From Micromussa lordhowensis (taxonomy: Eukaryota > Cnidaria > Anthozoa > Scleractinia > Lobophylliidae), in assembly GCA_964020085.1 (NCBI GenBank), contig OZ026605.1, forward strand, positions 5,384,366-5,448,365: 64,000 nucleotides of DNA, read 5' to 3'. Below, piece by piece: positions 48,101 through 54,800 of this stretch. The position numbers and the translations under genes are program-made. The notes beneath the pieces were generated by a model, which searched no databases, was not told the origin of the DNA, and saw nothing but the letters and a program-made list of their open reading frames with translations. Positions within the stretch are counted from its first letter, which is position 1, and every line of letters starts with the position of its first letter.

Positions 48101-51100
48101 TCCTTAAATAGAACAAAAGAGTACGGCTTTCTTGATTACAAACATGAGATAATTGACTAAACAAATTAAAACAAGGAGTAGATGGAGGATAAGAGAGTAA
48201 GCGCAGGCATATCACTCTCAAGTTATTCTTAGCCCTACAGCTGTAGTACCCAGTTCTTTCGGGGTTAGACACCAAAGGTGTTGCGTGGATGTTTAAATGG
48301 AGGATCAAAATGCCTGTAAATCCACTTGGGCTCTCCACGAGAGTGTAGACCCTTTACATAAATTGCGCCTAATTTTTATACATCCTTAGCCTCGTGCTCA
48401 TGTTTTCAGTCAAAGGATTTTTCGCATCAATGCGAGGCTTAGGACGTATAAGTATTGTTATTCAAATATAGGCGCCATTTATGCAAAGGGTCTATAATCC
48501 GTGGCACGATAGACTATTTCTGGACCTTCCTGTGATTTTGGAAGCCAGGAGTGATCTAAAAAGCCTATATGGAGGACTAACTCTCTTAATTTTAATCCTC
48601 ACTTGATTAAAACACAGAAAGACATTAAAAATGATTTTAGACTGAGGAAAAATTACCTTGACAGATCCGTCTTCCAGGTAGTCATGGAAAAATATTCCGT
48701 CATAACTGTACGTCAGACGATAACTTTTCACCCATTCGTAAATATCGTCTCTTCCTTGAGTAGAAACAATCGTCACTTTAACGAAACGCCCAAAATTCAC
48801 CTGAAACCAGCTGTTGTCTCGTGGATTACCGGCTACCCAGCCTCCATGGCGTCCAGCTTGAAGCCTGAAATTAAGTCGTCCATTGCCTGGTATATAAAAA
48901 GTTGTACCCGGAGCTATATAGCTTGAAGCAGTTATTGAGGAGTCTGGAATGGCATGATTTTCCAGACCTAATCCTTCCTGGCAAGCAGGGGGTTGCGGGG
49001 TGGGAAAACCTAAAGGAGGAATCGTGACTTTAGTTTGTTTTAGTTTAGAAGTGATTTATGTGGTATATCTGTTATACAAACTGATGACTATCTGTTTTGC
49101 AACTTATTGCACATTTGTTATGGTAGAATGATTCTTCCTTGGAATGCTTAGATGGCACATTATTATATCAAACTTAAGGTCCCGGTTTGGAGTTTAAGTA
49201 CACCACCGTACGGCAAGGGCAACGAAGAAGACCACCAAACAAAAGGTTTAAGAAAATCGTTGTATATTTTACGTGAAATGACAAAGGTTAAGTATTTTGG
49301 AGAACGTGAGGCAAATTTTTCACATTTTTCTTTTCGAAATGATTACTGGCGAGTTTTAAGACCAATTGGCTGCTGAACAGATCTAAATAAAAAAGAAATT
49401 AAATGGCACAATATAACTCCATTTTTTCAAGGCTTCGTTTTTGGCGTCGCCTTAGTCATTGTTTTAATTACCTGGTAACAGAAAAGATAGAGCAGTTTAT
49501 AATTGAGTATCGTAAAACCAAAACCAAAATAATTACTCTGGCCAATCAAAATCACAAAATCCAGTGAACCAATCAAAAATCGAAGCAATTACATGTAGCT
49601 GAAGCAAAGCAGAAGAAAATGCGTGCCGACGAGTTATGATTGGTTTTCGTTTTCGCTTCTGATTGGATGAAAAAGTGGCGCGAGAAATTTCAGTTTAAGT
49701 TTAATAATGCTTTGTCATGCTAATATATGTTCAATACAAATAAAATTGGCCTCATGGTTAGTGCGCTCGACTCCGGAGCGAGCGCTCCGGGTTCGAGCCC
49801 TGGCCTGGGACATTGCGTTGTGTTCTTAGGCAAGACACTTTACTCTCACAGTGCCTCTCTCCACCCAGGTGTACAAATGGGTACCGGCGAATTAAATGCT
49901 GGGGGTAACCCTGCGATGGACTGGCATCCCATCCAGGGGGGAGTAGAAATATTCCTAGTCGCTTCATGCCACGGAAACCGGGATAAGCTCCGGCCTGATG
50001 GGCCACTTGGCGCGTATGCAGACTTTTTTTACTTTTACAAATAAAATTACAAAGACATGACAGGAGAATAGTTGGGGGAAACCAAATTCCCATACTAAGA
50101 ATATTCTCCTTGATTAAATATCTATAAAAATTAAAATAAAAAGAAAAGAGAGAGGAACCAAACGAATCACATCTTATTTTTTAAAACTGACACAAATGAT
50201 CTAAAAGATAGGATTTAAAACTACTCATTGAAGACGCATGCATAATGTTTGATGGAATACTATTCCAGTCCGTTATGTAGCGATTAAAAAATGAAAATTT
50301 AAAATAATTCGTACGCGTTTTCTTAGGTGTTATCTTAAAATATAACGTAGTAGTAGTATAACGTAGTGATACAAAAGAAATACGTTTTCCGCACTCAAAT
50401 GAATACCGCTCTATGTTGATTATATGATATCTACATTTATTTCTCACATCTCCCTACCTGAACGACACCCATACAACTCCATTCTTAGAGACATCCACCC
50501 ATGATACGATACCGGTTGAACTCGGATGTAGCGGGCATAGATTGGCGGATCCAGTGTGTTGATATGAACGCTGTTTCGGTCACCGTTACCTTGAAAGACC
50601 TAAAGTGATACGAACAGTGGCAAGTGTCACAAGAGTGTTTCGCAAAAGCGAACAACCATGATCAGAGTACCAGATTTTAAGGAGATCGAACTCGACCACA
50701 CGATATTCGGAGTATCCAGTTCATATCAAATAAAACAACATTAGTAGAGGTAACCTTGTTGTAAGGCGCCGGGGTTAGAATCGAGTGATCCGTGTTTCGT
50801 GTCGTGGCCGAGGTAATTGCGTTGTGTTCTCTCTTCACCCAGGTGTATACATGGGTGCCAGTGAATTTAATATTGGGTGGGGTAGCCCTGCAAAGGACTA
50901 GCTCCCCATTTACTGGGGCGAAGAAATACTCCTATTGGCTAGTCGGTGTAAACTCCTGCCGTTATGTGCAGCTTGACCCAACGTAGACTTTGTTTTTCTT
51001 CAGTTACCTCTGAGGCTCAATCTTCAAAGGATAAAGCCAAGACAAACAAACAAAGGAAAACTTACCCTGTCAGTGCCATATTGACTGTTCTTGTAAAACT

Positions 51101-51854
51101 CAAAATAACCGCCATTGTAGCTATAAGACACCTTGTATTTAGTCACCCAGTCATATAATATTGCATGGCCCTGAGTTGCGACCTTTGTCACCATTGCGAT
51201 GTTTCCTAGATCCACCTGAACCCATTGTCCTTGTTTCAGGTACAACGCTGACCATGCGCTAGGGCTGTGATAAAGCCTAGCATTGGAAGCTCCATGAGCT
51301 ACACTATTCTGCAAATACAATACGTCGATTCAGAAATTTATTGTTTGATTTCCTTGTCTCCTTATTTATGGAATTGAGCCACCTCGTACTGAAGCTCTCC
51401 ACTATCAAGAGCGCCATACGAATGTACCTCTCAGCATCTCTAACCCTGTTTTTCTTTCTTAAGTCTGTGGTGTTCTTTGTATATGTTTTGGTTTTTGCGC
51501 CCTAAAGTGCAAACTGTAAATTCTTCCTTCTTCTCTAGCTCCCGTCCTACAATAAGACACAACTAGGCTGGAGGTTAACTTGAAAACTAACGGTTCATTT
51601 AGCCTCCAGATCCACAAGATTACAACGGTTACCTTATCCGAAACATGTTGCATGTACATATAGTAAATATACAAAAATATTATAATATTTATATTTGTAC
51701 TGACAAAACACTTTTGAGGAAGAATCACAATCAGTACAGGAAAAACATCAAAGGGTATCTTGGCCTAACCACCCTGATATATCAGTCAAAAAGTATAAAT
51801 ATTTATTATATGGCTAGCTCCGCGAGCGGGCAAGATGAATCAAATCCTGCGCTG

Positions 51855-51885
<31 letters not shown>

Positions 51886-54800
51886 CATCTTGCCCGCTCG
51901 GGACTACCCGCCTTGTCCCGCAAGAAAAATTTTCCCAAAAGCCATATAATAAATCCTTTATTGACCAAGCTTGGCCTCGTTCTTTTTTTGCGTGTTTATG
52001 GACCTCGACTCCGTCTCGGTCCATAAACACGCAAAAAAAGAACTCGGCCAATGTCCAGCCATCTTGACCTCACACTTGGTCAATAACCCATACATATTGC
52101 ATTTACCTCGTAGTTAGCTTTGATGGCAGAGTCGGGGATTTTTCCATTTTCCATTCCCAGAGCTTTTTCGTGGCAGCCTGAAAGTTTTAACGAACGTGAA
52201 GCGCAATAGAATCCATTACCAAACACAGCGCCCTTTTTATATAAAAATAGATCTTTTTGGCATAAATCCAAGAGTATTTGAAGTACTTAGTACGAAGCTT
52301 AAGTCTATTGATATGGCTACATAACACTCATGTCTTTGGGTAAAAATGCAGTGGCTTAGCCTAGGTTTCAACTATGACAACCAAGGGATATCGTACGTAG
52401 TTTCACTGAATTAATTCCTGTTCTCACTAAACTACTACACTTTATAGGAGTTCATCTCATTTCTTGTTTAATTGATAGATTTTTCTCAGCAATTACCAGT
52501 TCATCAGACATTTTGAGTGGTCAGTTGGAGATTCCAAAGTAGCAATCGCTTTTCGAATTAACTACTCGTTTTGACTAGATGTTTTTAAAGCTTTGTGCAT
52601 GTAGTTTTTATACTACATATACAAAACAAAAATGTACGTAAATTCGTCAGTTAAAAAAACAGCAGAATAAATCAAGCCTCTTAATTTTTGCCCTACAGCT
52701 TCTTGATGTATGCAATCCAATTATTTGTACATTCAAATATCTCTAATATAAAATACAATCAAAATAATTAAGGTAATTAGTTGTGAGGGTAATGTTAAGG
52801 ACTATGAAAGCAGATTGGGGATGAAAATTTGAGTCTTTAGAGTACGTACCTTCATCGCCATATCCTGGAAAAGAAAATGGAGTTAATATGTGCAAGAGAC
52901 CTACATCTTTATTGCAATCAGACTAGACAAGTACAAATAAATATAAGAAATCCCTTATTTTCTGCAGTGGGGGACATTGTCCTAATCCAATAAATTAGTA
53001 CTTATACGAAGAGATGCTTCTTAGTCTGATTTTAACCTTTTTTATTCAAAAGTATTTCCCTCTACTAAAAATGTCAGCGCTATATTTTTTATAGTTCTTT
53101 TATGAGTACGGTCGAACCTCCGGTTTCGACCACCTCTCTCGTAAGCGATCGCGACCAGTACCAGAGCTAAAAGTTTGAAACACTTTTTTGTTTTTGACCT
53201 CCAATAATCGACCACTGGACAGATTTTAGACGGGAAATTGGATAATAAGGTGTTGTAACATCATCGCATTCCTAGGTAATAGAAGAGATGGAAATTTTCA
53301 ATGGGGAGTGTCGTATTTTTTCCTTAAAATTGACTTTTCTCATGTGTAAGACATTTAAAACATGGGCAAGTCTCTGCAGTTATCATATGCTAATGAGGCA
53401 ACATTAAGCGACGTAAGCGACAGTCTTCCGTAGGAGACCTAGGTTGACATTTTGGGTGGTCGCTTACGGGAAGTTCGACTGTATATGTATCAGTGAACTG
53501 TTTACGTAAACAACACAGATAAATACAAAACTAGATTGCGACGCAAAGAATAAACCAAATAGTAATTATTGGCTTGAGCAAGTGTCTTTAGGATTAAAAA
53601 TACAAACATTAAACGAAGAGGCCGCTGTTAGTAATGAGGGCAAGTTATATTTGGTGGTACTATTGTAAACATTCAGTTCACTTGGTTGTTAATTGCATGC
53701 GTCAAGTAATATATGGAAATAAAAAAAATGTTGTAGACAAAAGGTCTTCATAATTCTAGATAGATAGCGGATATTGATGAGTTTTACGTCGCTTGGCAGC
53801 CTTAATTTGAGTGTCGCTTATCACTTATTTGCTTCTTAACAAAATTAAAGCTTTTTTTAAAAGTAAGTATTGTTCGAGTCACAGTCTTCAGGTTCTTGTT
53901 GCATCGCCGAGTTTCACCTTCATACCAAAAAACACACCTTGAAAAATGATATTAACAATGATGAAATAAGTTAAATAAGCAAAACAAAATAAGCAAAAGA
54001 GCTGACGTGGTCCTGTATGTATAAAAATAAAGATTCGTAACAACAAATTCTTCTTCTTCCTCTGCCACATCAATTTGCCAGTGAACCGCGGAGCAGATCA
54101 ACGAGAGAAAACCACTATGCACCAGCTAAACTCTCTAATATGTCATCACAGCGCGGAATCATTGGTACAAGTCTCGCTTTGTTACCTTGTTCAGAGCCCA
54201 ATAGTCGACACAGAATCCCCGTTGACTGCCATCAGGCTTGCCAACCAAAACTACTGGAAGACCACGGGGATTCCGACGGCTCTATGATCTGGGCTTCCAA
54301 CATTTCATGCACTTGACGGCGCATTTCTCACCTTTTATGGAAAGGGATTCTTCTTGGTGGTACCTGAATTGCCTAAGCTGACCCATTGTCATTGGTATGT
54401 TTAGCAGTTTTGGCTGTGCCTAAATCCCATGGCCTCCTTGAAATGTAGTCAGCATAAGTGGACATAACCTCGTAGTGCTTACGTTTTTCCTCTTCTGGAA
54501 CCGAATCACTACATATGGGAAACATCTCCTCCAAAGGAATACTACCATTTTCAGAGTTTTGCACAAAAACTGCACTGCCCTGCCAAGCCTCCAATTCCAC
54601 CTCAACATTTTCATTAGTAGCCTCTAAAATTTGTAATCCTCACTCAAGCCTTTGTCGAGCCCTGAGTTCATTTGCACTCCCCACTGTTGCAGCGGTAAAT
54701 TTTGAGAGGCTTGTTAACACTAACAGTACACGAACAGTAACACTAACATACACGAATTGGTATTCGACCACCTTTTACAGTTTTTGCACTTCGTACGGCC

